Shown: one piece after another, positions 1-9,980 of the stretch | How the letters are laid out: the number at the start of each line of letters is the position of its first letter | How positions within the stretch are numbered: position 1 is the stretch's first letter | Source: Halocaridina rubra | Lineage: Eukaryota > Arthropoda > Malacostraca > Decapoda > Atyidae | DNA length: 24,971 nt | Assembly: GCA_037179515.1 (NCBI GenBank) | Contig: JAXCGZ010016262.1 | Coordinates: forward strand, 1 to 24,971 | Direction of reading: 5' to 3' | Translations under genes and position numbers: made by a program | Notes under the pieces: model-generated | Databases searched by the model: none | What the model was told of the DNA's origin: nothing | What the model saw: the letters and a program-made list of their open reading frames with translations, nothing else

Positions 1-35
1 GGGAGCCATTACAAAAGGCATATCCCACCCAACTA

Positions 36-53
36 TACTACTACTACTACTAC
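36..53. repeat. (TAC)6 microsatellite
   Basis: Six perfect TAC units sit near the window start. This is a simple repeat with no sign of coding context. Confidence 0.9.
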
Positions 54-982
54 GTGACTGTCAGTAGGGGGGAGGGAAATCAGTGACGGAATTGGGAGCA
101 CTCTCTTAGCCCAATTCAGGGTGTCATAACTGTAGTGGGAGAATTAGGATGGGAAGGTTGATGGGGAAAAACATTAAAAAATGAAATAAAAAGAGGGGAA
201 GACCCTCGTACAAAGGCTGTGGAAATACTGAGTATTACTATTGCGCTGTGATTTTACCCTGTTCAATAAGAAGCAATGCAACTGGGGAGACGATGAATCA
301 ACCTTTTTATTAAAATATTCTTGAGTAAATAACGCATAAGGTTGAATAAGATAATAATTTCATGAAAAGAGACAAAGTCCTACTCTCGGCATTGCTTGTG
401 TTGTTCTTCGTCGCGTTTTAATTTATCTCTGATTTGGTATTTAGGTTATCATTATGCGATCGAAAAGCCTTAAAATCATCGAAATAATATATGTATTGTG
501 CTTCGACAGGTATAACAATTTGCTCCCACACATATATTGAAATCTCCAAGTGCTGTCTCGCACATCATCTTTTCGCCAGACAAACTTACAAATCATTTTC
601 CATGCCTTCTTAAGCGTAACAATTATTTCCAGTTTGAAAGGGGACACAGACGTGTTGGAGCTGGTGGAAGACTAAAGCTGGATGCTCTTCCTAGCGCCCC
701 GCGGTGGGATCGATGAACTGCATAATCCATTTCGTTTCAGGATATCATAGAATTAACGAATATTAAAATATAAGTACTTGAAGAGCCAAGAAACCAAGTC
801 ACTCAAATCACTTACCAGAATTCTATAATAAATGTGACATTATTTACGTGAATTCAGAGAATATATATCTTAAGACAGTCTCTTTTTATTCTGCAATTTA
901 TCCCCTTATATGCGTTTGTTAATATAAATATGGCATTTAAGAATATTTGCGTATATTAACTATTTATGATTATCTATTTATG
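54..982. other. Intergenic stretch, nothing recognised
   Basis: AT-rich non-coding DNA. A 68-codon minus-strand open frame (441-647) shows no recognisable domain and no supporting splice or codon signal. No repeat family was recognised here. Confidence 0.5.
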
Positions 983-1197
983 ATTAGAAGAGGGAATATG
1001 GCTCTTGTACATGCATAGTTAGATAATCTATCTATCTATCTACCTTGGCTGTTTCCCCCTTTAATTGGGGGGTAGCCGACATGTTTTCTTTCTTTTAATG
1101 TCGGCTACCCCCCAATTAAAGGGGGTAACAGCCAAGGTTGATAGATAGATAGATTATCTAACTATGCATGCAAAAGGGCCATATTCCCTCTTCTAAT
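983..1197. repeat. Long hairpin: 100-bp inverted arms, 15-nt loop
   Basis: The left arm (983-1082) and right arm (1098-1197) are near-perfect reverse complements around a pyrimidine-rich loop (1083-1097). The inner arms carry a GGGGGGTAGCCGACAT-type block, and each arm contains a tetranucleotide run, (ATCT)n on the left and (GATA)n on the right. The few mismatches cluster near 1001-1012 and 1169-1179. Arms this similar imply a recent inverted duplication or a foldback-type element. No clear target-site duplication is visible. If transcribed it would form an almost complete 100-bp double-stranded stem. Confidence 0.9.
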
Positions 1198-1473
1198 TGG
1201 GAGAAGATAATGTCAAAGCAAAATACCTTGACTCTAAAAGGGAAGAAAATAAAGATAAGGGAATTCCCAGTCCCCTAGCTCCATCCTGATTAGGTGATTT
1301 TTAAGACACGCAGGGGAACACGGAGGAAGTATTCTTACCCCCCCCCCTCAGTGAGTATGCATAATTATTTATGTACTCATAAGGAAAACATTGTATATTT
1401 TGGGCTGGTGGTGTGTGACGTAGAGTGGTGGTCCTGAGTTAGTAATTGGTAAGTAAACTTGTACCGCATGTTA
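1198..1473. other. Intergenic stretch with a C homopolymer
   Basis: No gene is seen. The stretch contains a run of about ten C at 1339-1348 and otherwise ordinary AT-rich DNA. Confidence 0.5.
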
Positions 1474-1492
1474 TTGTAATTGTACTAAGTGT
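1474..1492. repeat. SINE target-site duplication, left copy
   Basis: TTGTAATTGTACTAAGTGT is repeated exactly at 1693-1711 and brackets a 200-bp insertion. A 19-bp exact duplication is typical of LINE-machinery (target-primed) insertion. Confidence 0.9.
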
Positions 1493-1692
1493 CGATAGTT
1501 CCTGTTTTACGTAACGGACTCCCTTTTCTACCAAGGGCTAGGACAGTTGCCTTCTTGCGAAGGACTTGTTTTGGCAGATGTAATCGTTACCCTGAGTGCA
1601 TGCCCTTGCTAACCTCAGACCATGACGGGCCGAGAACCCTCAACCTGACGCCTCAGAGTCGCGGCCGCTACTGCTTGAGCCACGGTGACTAC
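1493..1692 (-). mobile_element. tRNA-derived SINE, copy 1 (minus)
   Basis: A 200-bp insertion, GC-rich against its surroundings, flanked by a perfect 19-bp duplication. Read on the minus strand it starts with a tRNA-like head: a box-A-like TGGCTCAAGCAG followed by a box-B-like GGTTCTCGGCC. A family body follows (CATGGTCTGAGGTTAG, CACTCAGGGTAA, AAGTCCTTCGCAAGAA, GTAGAAAAGGGAGTC) and ends near ACGTAAAAC. The same blocks occur in the same order in the element at 8380-8572, so this is a dispersed family. The two pol III promoter boxes and the duplication support a SINE mobilised by a LINE. The 69-codon plus-strand open frame overlapping it (1489-1698) is a by-product. The partner LINE cannot be identified from here. 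Confidence 0.85.
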
Positions 1693-1711
1693 TTGTAATT
1701 GTACTAAGTGT
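1693..1711. repeat. SINE target-site duplication, right copy
   Basis: Exact second copy of the 19-mer at 1474-1492. It defines the 3' boundary of the 1493-1692 insertion on the plus strand. Confidence 0.9.
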
Positions 1712-2664
1712 ATGTATGTTATATTCAGTAAATGAGAGGGAAAGTTCCTTGAAATATTATTTGGTATCATTGTTATAATTCATGCTTTCCATTATGAAAA
1801 CCGTAAATGATGGAGTTTTGTAAGAATATCTTATGCAGGAGAATTCTGAAGGATATTTCAGTTGTTCCTGAGATCTTGAAATGCCACCAGTGTGTGATAA
1901 AGGGAAAACAGGTCTCATCCCTTAAAGTTGGACACCAAAGTAGCATTAGTATAGTAAGTACTGGATATTTATGGAATAATAATAATAATAATTATTATTA
2001 TTTGCAGTTTTATATTATTTACCTATAATATGAGTTTAGGATTTACAGACAAAAAAATAAGTGCGCAGAATTAATTTTTTGCAATTATTTTTGAATAAAT
2101 TTCTCTCTATGACTTGAATTATTTTTCATTTGATATAATCAACTACTTGTAACTATCATGTGAAAAACTTATCTAAGATTGCAATCACTATAAGAAATTT
2201 AAAATCAATTATGAATTAATCTTTTGTTATTATCAACTGTGTCATGAGAACTGAACACTCCTATTCATTCTCATACCATAATTTCATGTCATTCAGATAT
2301 CAGTTAGGTAATTAGACAGTTGACGGGCAGTTTAACGTTGAACACGTGTTTGTAGGGCAGTTGACTGTCTGGAAATTGTGCGTCAGTCACCTGTTAATCA
2401 GCCAGATACTTACTAATTTGATGGAATGCTGTGTATGTTTGTTTCCTAAAGGAAAGATACTTAAAATTTTTCATGTAAAAATAAAACTCGTGTGCCCTTT
2501 TCTAAATGTAGTAACTTCGTTATTTGATGTAAAAATAATATTTTGCATATTTTTCTGCTTATAAAAACATTGGTGGCATTTTACCTAAGACTTATATAAC
2601 ATCATTTTGATGTTATATCAAAGGGATGTTTTTTTAGTTTTTTCTGTTTATATCTGTGTCATTT
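1712..2664. other. AT-rich intergenic DNA with small palindromes
   Basis: No gene is supported. A self-complementary (AAT)n/(ATT)n microsatellite lies at about 1975-2002, and a perfect 11-bp stem with a 3-nt loop at 2594-2618. The open frames here (1807-2028, 2346-2564) have low-complexity, non-protein-like translations. Confidence 0.5.
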
Positions 2665-2930
2665 CCTTAAAGCTTCAACTTGGAGCAGGCACCATGCATT
2701 AGTGTATTCACAAAAAGATATGTTTTTAGTGATTTGAAGAAGACATTCCTAAACAAAATATATAAGTTAGGGAGAAATTATCTCTTTGCGCTTCATTTCC
2801 AAATAATTTGTAAAATTGTTAACACTGACAGAATCGAAGCCTTCACGCTGATTGCTGCAATTGGATTTTGGGCTGAATAATTTTTTCTGAAATGTAACCT
2901 TCATCATTCTATTTCAGGATGTTGTGACCC
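2665..2930. repeat. Diverged direct repeat, copy 1
   Basis: Shares an ordered set of blocks with 3343-3610: CTTGG..C.GG.ACCATG near the start, TTTGTAAAA-TT in the middle, GAAGC.TTCA..CT and GCTGC/CTGCTAC later, and a terminal ACCTT.ATCAT...CTG. It also matches copy 2 at 3041-3146. The homology is old, and the unit is not a family I recognise. Confidence 0.55.
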
Positions 2931-3040
2931 ATGGTGACCTCTCTAAGTAAAAATAATTAGAAACGTGAAAAAGCTATAGGAGGGAAAAAAGAAACTTCCT
3001 CTTAGTATGATTGGTAGATAAAACCTAGAAAAGTTTAAAA

Positions 3041-3146
3041 TGTTAATCCCAACAGAATAGAAGAATTTATCCTGAAAGCTGCAGCTGGACTTGAGAGATT
3101 CCTCTTTTCACTAGAGATGTGACCTTTATCGTCCTTTAAAACTGAC
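3041..3146. repeat. Diverged direct repeat, partial copy 2
   Basis: Aligns with the last third of copy 1. AACAGAATAGAAGAATTTATCCTGAAAGCTGC matches AACACTGACAGAATCGAAG and onward, followed by a GTGACCTTTATCGTCC block shared with copy 3. The equivalent points are 223 bp apart (copies 1 to 2) and about 461 bp apart (copies 2 to 3). Confidence 0.5.
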
Positions 3147-3342
3147 ATACGAGCGAAGGGAGAGAAAAAATTACTTTTTTCTTATAGTATTATTCATAAT
3201 ATGATTTGAGCTTTTTTTGAATAGCTTTAATAAATTCATAATTATCAGATAAATATCTGAAGACAGTAACGGTTCTCAGTTGTTAATATATACACAAAGG
3301 ATGTAGGTTTCTTATTTCCCCTTTATGTTTGTTAGATTTCAT

Positions 3343-3610
3343 CCCTTAGAATTTGACTTGGTGTTGGTACCATGTTCCAGTATTTACAAAAGGAGGAATA
3401 TGGTCATATCTTGATAATGTTGGAAGAAAGAGTTCCTCAATAAATTATATCAGATAGAAATACTGTTTAGGTTTTTTGTTTTAAAGGACTTTGTAAAAAT
3501 ATAAATATTGTCAAAATTGAAGCATTCAACCTACCTGCTACTGCAGGAATTTTAGAATCGTAATATCAAAGACAGGACCTTTATCATTTTTTCTGAAGGT
3601 GCTGTAACCG
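3343..3610. repeat. Diverged direct repeat, copy 3
   Basis: Third member of the local repeat set. It begins CTTAGAATTTGACTTGGTG and ends GGACCTTTATCAT...GTGCTGTAACC. It is the best partner of copy 1 over its full length, with many indels. Confidence 0.5.
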
Positions 3611-3904
3611 ACTCAGAATAAACTTAGTAGAAGGTGAAACTGACATAAAAGTTAACGAAAAAAATAAAGATATCTAAGTGGAAATTTAGGAAGTTGCTCT
3701 GCTGAGTTTTGTTTTCCCCCCTATACCTTGCTCAAAACACCCTTAGTCTTAGGTGATTTGTACTTTTGCACCAATGAATATTTGAATCAAAATATACTAA
3801 ATTACATGCAGTTCTATAGCGGAGGATTTTTGCATGACTATATAGAAGTATTGTAGTTTTAGGCAAAAGACCCCAGGTTACTACCTAACATCTACTCTTT
3901 GATA

Positions 3905-3982
3905 AGCTCTAAGCTTCCAGATATTAGAGCTTTACATAAATACTGTATGCCCTCTCTTTGTGAGGGAATGGAGTATATATAT
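3905..3982. repeat. Fragment of the palindromic element family
   Basis: Starts with a perfect 8-bp stem (AGCTCTAA/TTAGAGCT, 3905-3931). It continues with TTACATAAATACTGTA, CCCTCTCTTTGTGAGGG and GAGTATATATATAA, which match the centre of the element at 4226-4405. The outer arms are not recognisable. Confidence 0.6.
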
Positions 3983-4043
3983 AATGCTTCAAAAGCAAAA
4001 AATCTGAAACTTTGAAATGTTTAGAGAGTAAGGTATCCTGGCA

Positions 4044-4222
4044 CCCCAGCTAAATATGTAGTCTCTATGCACTTCATAGCTGTTGATTTTTAAATGCCCA
4101 GTTTTGCAAAATACATTGTCGATATTTTTTTCTATGAGAAATTACCTGAGAATATATTTAGGGCTCTAACTTGTAAAAGACAGGAGCTAAGAAGTGTGGA
4201 GAGACTACATATATTTATCTGG
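4044..4222. mobile_element. Palindromic (foldback/MITE-like) element B
   Basis: About 179 bp with inverted ends. The left end CCCCAGCTAAATATGTAGTC pairs with the right end GACTACATATATTTATCTGG. The complementarity continues inward through the 'TCTCTATGCACTTCATAGCT' region. The same termini bound element C, so the ends define a family. There is no TA duplication at the edges, so I cannot assign a superfamily. Confidence 0.7.
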
Positions 4223-4225
4223 CAA

Positions 4226-4405
4226 CCTAGATAAATGTGTAGTCTCTACACCATTCATAGTTTCTGTCTTTTGCATGTTGGATAGCCTTACACAAATACT
4301 GTAATCCCTCTCAGAGAAAGGGAATAATAGAGTATATATGTAAGGTTTTTAATATGTGAAAGACTGGAGCTATGAAGGATATAGAGACTACATATTTATC
4401 TGGGG
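4226..4405. mobile_element. Palindromic (foldback/MITE-like) element C
   Basis: About 180 bp and self-complementary over nearly its whole length. The left arm CCTAGATAAATGTGTAGTC pairs with the right arm's GACTACATATTTATCTGGGG. Pairing continues through CTTACACAAATACTGTAATC against its counterpart and turns at CCCTCTCAGAGAAAGGG. It lies three bases after element B. The B right arm and C left arm also pair across the CAA spacer (about 4172-4277), so the pair can fold in more than one way. Confidence 0.75.
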
Positions 4406-4495
4406 AAGAATTGTATTTGAACTGGACACTCATTTTGCTAAAAATAAAAAATGAATTAACTTCCAAGTTTTATTTATCATCTTTATTACAAGTTT

Positions 4496-4693
4496 ATTTT
4501 AGTCCTATGGCCATGTCTCCTAGGTAGGCATGAGATGGGGAGCAGCAAGGAGTGACTGCTGCTGTATCCTTTCCCTCTAGGAGGTTGAACCTGGCACATT
4601 GTAAGGAGAGAGCACATGGTCCTTTCTTTCACCCAAAATTGGTTACTGAGTAGAGTACTAGGTACTGAAATATCACTCAAATCTTTAGCGCCT
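4496..4693 (-). repeat. Dispersed repeat, copy 1 of an inverted pair
   Basis: Its reverse complement aligns over about 195 bp with 14421-14612. Shared blocks include GATATTTCAGTAC/CATATTTCAGTAC, AACCAATTTTGGGTGAAAG, CTAGAGGG, GGATACAGCAGCAGTCACTC and GCCTAC. Both copies can be read through QFWVK, PRGKGYSSSHS-type peptides, but small indels shift the frame after SSSHS, so protein constraint is doubtful. Family unknown. Confidence 0.8.
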
Positions 4694-5540
4694 AGTATAT
4701 GAAGGCATTAAATCAGTCATAAATCAAATATAAGTGACAATGTGAAAGTTGATTGCATGTGGAGCTAGACGAGTTCTTTAGAGTGATGATTCAAACTGAA
4801 GTAAGTGAGTAAAGTTTTTTTTACTAATATTATGAATATTTTCACAGCTCTTAAAACATGCACATAAGAGAAGGAACTTCATAGAGAAAAGTTCTTGCAG
4901 GCTGTACGGATGAAGTAAAAACTGGTCTTAGGGGCTGGTGGTAAAACACTTCCATTCCCTTGGAGTGATGTAATACATGCATATGTTTTACTAACTCATT
5001 ACTATGCCCTATGTCATTAGCTGTATAAGAAAAATCTTCTGGGGATTTCAGTTCTGTTATATGGGGCAATCTCTTAAACACCTTGAGGAACTTCTAATCA
5101 CATCCACATGTAATAAGAGGTGCAGAATACTTGTTTCACATAGCTTACACGAAGATAACTGTTTTCCTTTGTTGTACTAATACTGAAGTATATACAAAAT
5201 AGGATTAGTACAGTGTACCACACCATTTCACTTAATTCGTTTTACTTGCAACAAAATGAAAGAACAAAACTATCGGTGATTTCAGTCTTCTGAGCCTAAG
5301 AGTATGCACTGCATTTGGGCTGTATATGCATGGAATATTATCTACAAATAATGAATTGTTAACAAATGTGTTGCCAAAGAGGAGAGAAAAGAGATAAAGC
5401 TTGAATTAAAGAGGGGAAAATTAAGTAATTGAATGAGACATATTAAGAGATAGAAAATGCTACATACTGTATTAAACTATCATGATATCATTGGTAATAA
5501 CATTAAAAAAAATATAAATCAATCAATCCACTCAGCCAAT
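4694..5540. other. Non-coding stretch with one weak exon-like frame
   Basis: No recognised gene or repeat. On the minus strand a frame of about 80 codons runs from about 5093 to 4851. It is preceded by a weak acceptor-like ATTAG|AAG and ends at a TAA. Its translation (KRLPHITELKSPEDFSYT...) looks more protein-like than its neighbours but matches no family I know. It could be a chance frame in a 3' UTR or intron. Confidence 0.2.
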
Positions 5541-5580
5541 TATGCCCTCTCCCAATATGGGGGTAGTCACTGGAGGGCAT
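5541..5580. repeat. Small hairpin around a GGGGGTAG motif
   Basis: ATGCCCTC (5542-5549) pairs with GAGGGCAT (5573-5580). The loop contains CCCAATATGGGGGTAG, which loosely resembles the CCCAATTGGGGGGTAG block of the 983-1197 hairpin. A shared repeat origin is possible but not shown. Confidence 0.4.
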
Positions 5581-7135
5581 TATGCCACTTCCTACTCAAG
5601 AGAATGAGTTTGACTCATCATCTTGGCTTTTCGTTTCTTTTTATTCATTTATATATTATATATACATTACAATATGTCTAATATAATTATGATGAAAAAA
5701 GTTGAATACAATATAACAAATCAAAGATGAACAATAATTATTATGCATGGTCTGAAGTAATATCATTCAGGAAGCATCAACACTTGCATAAGTAACCCTA
5801 CAAATATGTGACTCAGTCAGGAGCAGCAAATGCATGTCCAGCTTATATCAAAGAAGGCTGACTAATAATTCTATCTACATAACTAAGAAGCAAATATTGA
5901 TTACCAGGAATCGTTGTGTTATCCACAATTAACCTTCATGAACCAAAATCAAGGTTTCTAAGGAAATTAATTTACAAATGGCTCAACAATCCCCCAGGAG
6001 TAAGTACTAATGATCAATCCCCATTTTCTTCCTCTCCTCTCATTACGAGGGTTTACCAAATGCTAGGTCGATTGAGAACCCGAGGGTTGTACTTCGTAGG
6101 TAGAACAATCCTGACAGCTCAGATCTACATCCCCAAACCTTTAAGCTGCCAAGTTGGACTAACAACGCCTTCACACACACAAACGCTGTTTGACTATGGA
6201 GTACACGAACAGCCAGTGTTTAAAATTAACTTTTAACATTCCTTACCATGAGATTAACAGCTGCAAATGTATTACCTTAAGTCTTTATTGTTGAAATTAA
6301 GAAACATAAGTTTTCCTCCCCTTAATAACATACGTAGTAACCCAAAAATGCTAATTTACCATGCATAATCAGTTATATGTTCCCTGAAGAATGGATATGA
6401 ATTATTTATATAGTATATGAATGAATACAAACAGTGACTTCCTATACAATGGGCCAATTTTTATAAGCACATAAGACTCAATGCGACAACCTCTACAAGT
6501 ACCACACAACAGTTAAAGGACAAAACCTTTTACAAACAGACTCTAAACCAAACTTTGATAATGCATATCAAATATACTTGGGAAAGAGGATAATCTTTTT
6601 TAAGAAAGAAATGATACCTAAAGTGGTATTATTATTTTGGGGTTTTCACTTTCAAGATATTCTTATGCAATTTAAAACATCAAAATGATTTTAAAAGATA
6701 TTTCTGAGGATAAAGTTCCTTTCACGCATAGCAAATCAAAAGATTTTTCTACCTGTGTAATCCAGGCTTGAGTTCCTTAATTGTAAATGTGAAGAGCATA
6801 GAAGTAAAGTCATGAAAATGTGGTCTATAAAGATGCAAGCCATTCCTGTTCTATAGTTTTTGTATACAAGTCAGGATATGTCAATGAAAGTACCTCACCA
6901 ATAAACAGAAACTATCTGTATATCAGTTGTAAATGCCTAATGCAAATATGATACATAACTAATCAATCAGCTTTATTATAAAGCCAAGATAAAAGTGTTA
7001 TCTTCAGACCAACAAAGTAGAGATTATCCAATAAAGAAGATTAAATGCTATTAATTGAGTCAGATCCAACAAAAACATATATAATTAAAGAAAGTACATA
7101 TTAAAGAAAAAGATCACATTGGAAAGATTGCCAAT
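5581..7135. other. AT-rich DNA, nothing recognised
   Basis: Contains a 106-codon GTG-start open frame (5916-6236) in a slightly GC-richer patch. Its translation has no motif I recognise and no conserved initiation or splice context. I treat the stretch as intergenic or intronic. Confidence 0.4.
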
Positions 7136-7400
7136 ACACAGATAATAGCTGAAAGCCTGTGTAACATTAGATATAAAGAAAAAAAACACAGATGAAAGCT
7201 GCAAGCATGCGAAACATATGATATTGACACGAAACACAAATGACAACACAAAAAAAACATATGTTAGCTGCAATCCAGACACAAAACACAATTAATAGTT
7301 TGAAGCCTGTGTAACATTAGATGTAGAGACACAAAGCACAAATAATAGCTGCAAGCCTGCATAACATTACATGTAGGAACACGAAATACAAAAGAAAATA
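7136..7400. repeat. Degenerate ~50-bp minisatellite
   Basis: Five to six imperfect tandem units carry the core ACACA-AATAATAGCTGCAAGCCTG followed by a (T)GTAACATTAGATGTA-like half. Clear unit starts are near 7136, 7188, 7285 and 7337; units between 7236 and 7285 are shortened. The ladder decays after about 7387. A chance minus-strand frame here (7085-7291) is not a gene. Confidence 0.75.
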
Positions 7401-8370
7401 ACAGGAAAGGACGAATGAAACTGCACGCATGATGGTTGCAAATCCCTGCTTACAATAAAATTAAAGAAAAGACACAAGAAGCACGATAAAATGACTGGAA
7501 AAGATTAAAAGGTAAAACCTAAATGAAGCAGTCCTTTTTTTATTATACAAACAGAGAATTGACAGCAAAGGTTTAAATGATTAAAAAACATGAATGGCAG
7601 CTGTGCATCTATATTTATATTATAGACTGAGAAGAGACAAGTAATACTACACAAAATAACAAAAAAGAACCAATTGAATGACACTTTCACATCTCTGTCT
7701 AATAAAGACGGCAAAGGCCACCAAAAACGAAATTTCAGGTATGCCAATAAAAATACCAAGGAATTTCTCTTTAAAGACTTCTATATAATTCTATTTCTTC
7801 CAATGTGGTGATAAGAGGAGCTTGACACTGCTTAGTATCAAAACTCACAAGGAAGCAACAGTAATCTATGTCAACATTATACAATCTTTACTAACATATT
7901 ATGTGAGGAATACATGACTTTGTTAGCCAAGGAAGAAGCATGATAAGTAGACGCTGCCATAATAAACATGCAATATATTTCATAAGTGCATACAGGACAT
8001 GATTTGTCCTGTAAATCCTCAGTTACTTGTGGATTACAGGGCAAAGTGTTTTTCATTCTCTATTCTTGAATATACTGTATATAGGAGCACTGTAAGACAC
8101 AGCTAAAAAGTAGTCCCTAATAGCATGTTTAAAGAAAGAGTATGTCTCAGCTCAGATTTAAAAGTTTAGTGTTTATCTAAGCTTAAAGAGGAAGAGGTAA
8201 ACTGCAATTATACAAATACATAAAATAAACTAAAGGTCTTGAAGCAAACTCATTTCTACTAGTATGAGCTTTGCAGTTGTTTATACAGCATATTTAAACT
8301 CAGTACACTTGAAATAAAAGAGTAAGCAATTTACTGACTAGCTAAAACCCATTTAGAATGAATCTATATG
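7401..8370. other. AT-rich DNA, nothing recognised
   Basis: No gene, RNA or repeat could be supported. A minus-strand open frame at 7505-7759 is low-complexity and hydrophobic by composition only. Confidence 0.4.
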
Positions 8371-8379
8371 CAAAACACA
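8371..8379. repeat. SINE copy 2 target-site duplication, left
   Basis: CAAAACACA recurs at 8573-8581, directly flanking the SINE. It is short but placed exactly at the family boundaries. Confidence 0.6.
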
Positions 8380-8572
8380 AGTGGCTACCGTGGCTGATTG
8401 GTAACGTTCGCTACTTTGATTCCTAAGGTCGAGGGTTCGCAGCCGGCCAAGGTCTCAGGTTAGAGAGAGCATTCACTCAGGGTAAATTCCACACTTGTGT
8501 AATCAAAGTCCTTTGCAAGAAAGCACCATCCTAGGCCTTAGTAGAAAATGGAGTCTATGACGTAAAACTGAT
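8380..8572 (+). mobile_element. tRNA-derived SINE, copy 2 (plus)
   Basis: A 193-bp element with a tRNA-like head: box-A-like TGGCTGATTGG, about 40 bp later box-B-like GGTTCGCAGCC. The shared body follows: AAGGTCTCAGGTTAG, CACTCAGGGTAA, AAGTCCTTTGCAAGAA, TAGAAAATGGAGTC, GACGTAAAAC. The blocks match 1493-1692 in order and spacing. The head does not close into a functional tRNA: there is no matching acceptor stem, and the element continues about 125 bp past the T-arm. It is therefore a SINE, not a tRNA gene. A 9-bp direct repeat flanks it. Confidence 0.85.
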
Positions 8573-8581
8573 CAAAACACA
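8573..8581. repeat. SINE copy 2 target-site duplication, right
   Basis: Second copy of CAAAACACA (see 8371-8379). Confidence 0.6.
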
Positions 8582-9978
8582 TATATTAAAGTACAGATGA
8601 GATATGATGATATTTCTATGTCTAATTGGTGCAGACAGAATACAAGTAACATTTCTGACAAGCCGAGACATCGTTCAACTTTTATTAATAGCGTAAATAA
8701 AAGGACCTGGAGTGGCAGCATCTGCGTTGTGGGCCTACCCTCCAGAGATGCAAATCAAAAGTGGTGGCCAAGCAATTCAGGAGAGGATGCCAAGAAACGC
8801 AGAAGAGGAAACTAAGCAGTAAAAAGAGGTCAAACTTCCGCAACCAACCCATGTGGGATTGTTTGGTCAGGCAGTCTAGGAAGCAACAACATCAACAATG
8901 TAAATAAAATCAAATACTGCTTGAGTTGGGAATCAACAAAATACAAACAAAAAATGCCATATTATTCACTGGAGATTTAAAAAACTTAGTGTTTATAAAC
9001 ACCAGTCTTCATGTTGTGTACAGATAAAGGTTATTGGCTACTTTTATCTTACAGTGAAGACATAAAAGATTTTAAAAGGTGTCTATTGAGACAGAGAATT
9101 CAAAGATAAGAAAATTACAGCATATGCAGTGAGCTAAAAAAGACTTGCATAATTTCCTTACATTTCAGTTAATATTTGGGGAGCTGTGCACACTTATGAA
9201 AGAAAATATGAGCACTAATAGAGCCTGTCTGTAAGAAAATAAAAAAAAAAATCTATGAAAATTTGAGAGCCATGTCTACTCAGAGAGCCACTAAAAGAGG
9301 TTATAGAGTTGTGTTCATGTGGACCCTGTACAAAGTTATGAATGGTCAATTATATCTACAGCAATTTGTTATAAAATAAAATTTTTCAAAAAGTACTGAC
9401 ACACTAGTAATGAAAAGGAAGAACACTCCAACACCACTCTTGTGTACAAGAGAAAAGCTTTACTTACTTAACAATAACATCTAAAAGTCCATATTGCGGC
9501 TAATCACAGAAGCGACAACACCACGAGAATCATAAGATACTTAACAAAACCTAGTCTTAAAAGAATATATTCATTTACGTTTTACTTTTACTATGATATT
9601 TTGTGATACGAACACATTTAAAAACTAAACAGAGCACATATGGATACCAAGCATGAGAATCACATTAAAATATACCCTTGAAAACTATCTCAAGTCACAG
9701 AAAGGGCTTGCAAATGTCCACCAAGCAGAATGCACGATACTGAAGACCTTGTTGAAACAATATGTGTACAAATATTCCATAGAATCTATGTATAAAATAT
9801 CCTTCAATAATTACAAGAGAATTGGTCTTGTGGAGGAATCACATTTTTCAACAATCAAATAAATAAAATAATTAAACTGTTACTGAGAAATATTTTTTTA
9901 ATTACTATGTGAAAATGATATATAACCTTACAGTATTTGCATATATAATGCAAACTATATGAGTGACCACTAAGACTG
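8582..9978. other. Mostly featureless, with a possible old retroelement tail
   Basis: A GC-richer patch at about 8690-8890 ends in a CAACAACATCAACAATG-type run followed by AATAAAATC. That looks like a decayed LINE 3' end, but no reverse transcriptase sequence is visible and I do not assign it. The rest (8900-9978) is AT-rich with no gene supported. Confidence 0.3.
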
Positions 9979-9980
9979 TA
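9979..9980. repeat. TA target-site duplication (left)
   Basis: TA immediately precedes the left Tigger terminus. The matching TA lies at 12302-12303, as expected for Tc1/mariner/pogo insertion. Confidence 0.9.

Noticed and set aside
441..647. Small minus-strand gene (68 codons)
   Set aside because: No recognised motif, no promoter or splice context, and a length expected by chance in this much DNA.
1489..1698. 69-codon plus-strand protein
   Set aside because: It is almost exactly the antisense of the SINE insertion bounded by the 19-bp duplication.
2594..2618. Rho-independent-type terminator (stem-loop with T-run nearby)
   Set aside because: The stem is pure A/T-rich, the T-run is not adjacent, and the context is eukaryotic. 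It is listed only as a small palindrome.
5916..6236. 106-codon plus-strand gene
   Set aside because: GTG start, no domain, no repeat or homologue recognised. Kept only as a remark in the surrounding stretch.
8380..8455. A genuine tRNA gene
   Set aside because: Boxes A and B are present, but no acceptor stem closes, and the same head continues into a body shared with the element at 1493-1692. It is a SINE.
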